A stretch of DNA of 64,000 nucleotides from Arbacia lixula (Eukaryota > Echinodermata > Echinoidea > Arbacioida > Arbaciidae). The DNA lies in the NCBI GenBank assembly GCA_963669155.1, contig OZ022583.1:11659116-11723115 (forward strand). The letters run 5' to 3'. Each line of letters begins with the position of its first letter. Positions within the stretch are counted from its first letter, which is position 1. Shown piece after piece: positions 63,643-64,000 of the stretch. A model generated the notes under the pieces. It was not told where the DNA came from and did not search any database. It saw only the letters and a list, made by a program, of their open reading frames with translations. The translations under genes were made by a program, and so were the position numbers.

Positions 63643-63675
63643 GTGTACATCTCGCAGATGGAGGAAATTATGCCG
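63643..63675 (+). CDS. Possible 33-nt exon of a neighbouring gene
   Basis: TTATTTGGTCAG precedes and GTAAGTAC follows 33 nt that read VYISQMEEIMP in phase 0. The splice signals are good and an internal ATG follows good context, so it could be a micro-exon or a first coding exon (MEEIMP). No family is recognisable in so few residues. Confidence 0.3.
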
Positions 63676-64000
63676 GTAAGTACATCATTCATTTCTAAAG
63701 TAACAAGAGAATAGAAGTGATTGCTGACCAAATTTTTGAGAGGATACTTTGTTGAAGACTACTCATTGAATTCCTTGTATACTGAAGTTTGATTGCAAAG
63801 TTTGTCTCTGTTCTTTTCATGCAGGATTATGTGAAAACAAAACACAAAACAGACCACATTTGAACATAAGGCTCTGATCGTTAACAGCCGGTCCAGGGCT
63901 TGAAAATGTCATCAGACGATTGCTTTTCAAAAAATGACAATCAATATTCAGTTATGATATTGAGTGACAGTGGGTTGGAAGTAGACGGATGGCAATTGGG

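Noticed and set aside
63643..63675. Alternative last exon of SRCAP
   Set aside because: It lies far past the SRCAP stop and a polyadenylation signal; no donor in exon 34 clearly pairs with it.

Overview
This is a eukaryotic, intron-rich, AT-rich genomic window. It holds two protein-coding genes in head-to-head (divergent) orientation, set among many transposable elements. Exon/intron structure, GT-AG splice sites, a CR1/L2-type LINE, a Ty3/Gypsy LTR retrotransposon and many palindromic DNA-transposon relics point to an animal. The gene content and repeat style fit an invertebrate deuterostome. An echinoderm is my best guess, made from general impression and not from any search.

Layout. 1-1970: no recognisable gene. 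1971-10606: a structurally complete but coding-dead Ty3/Gypsy retrotransposon with two 748-bp LTRs, a 4-bp target duplication CAAC, a leader made of about nine 111-bp tandem repeats, a gag ORF, a pol broken by stops and frameshifts, and a duplicated polypurine tract. 11711-16549 (minus strand): a five-exon arylacetamide-deacetylase/neutral-cholesterol-ester-hydrolase-type serine hydrolase with an N-terminal signal anchor and an intact catalytic triad. Its first intron carries a 5'-truncated LINE. 16550-21757: a divergent intergenic region with palindromic elements. 21772-58686 (plus strand): a complete SRCAP-type SWI2/SNF2 chromatin remodeller. I could assemble it as 34 coding exons whose phases all agree, giving 3457 codons plus stop. 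58687-64000: 3'UTR and intergenic DNA, with a possible tiny exon of the next gene near the right edge.

The SRCAP gene is the backbone of the window. It has a long Ser/Pro-rich N-terminus, an HSA domain, acidic segments, a split helicase-type ATPase with about 760 residues of insert between the lobes, and a long C-terminal tail with one AT-hook. SRCAP/Swr1 enzymes exchange H2A.Z-H2B into nucleosomes; here that role is inferred from homology. Its introns are heavily colonised by transposons. Most striking are three related elements with terminal inverted repeats (38649-40073, 42507-43187, 43435-44434). They contain tandem 157-bp units, and nearly every unit carries four AGGTCA half-sites spaced as DR7, DR1 and DR4. 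This is a dense array of nuclear-receptor-type binding sites spread by a mobile element. Other notable structures are a 366-bp near-perfect hairpin ending 29 bp before a helicase exon, a tandemly duplicated exon start giving two ghost acceptors, a hAT-like insertion whose empty site is preserved as a paralogous repeat two introns upstream, and nested fold-back elements.

The two host genes have no obvious joint pathway; they are simply neighbours. All family assignments come from recognising motifs by eye; no database was searched.
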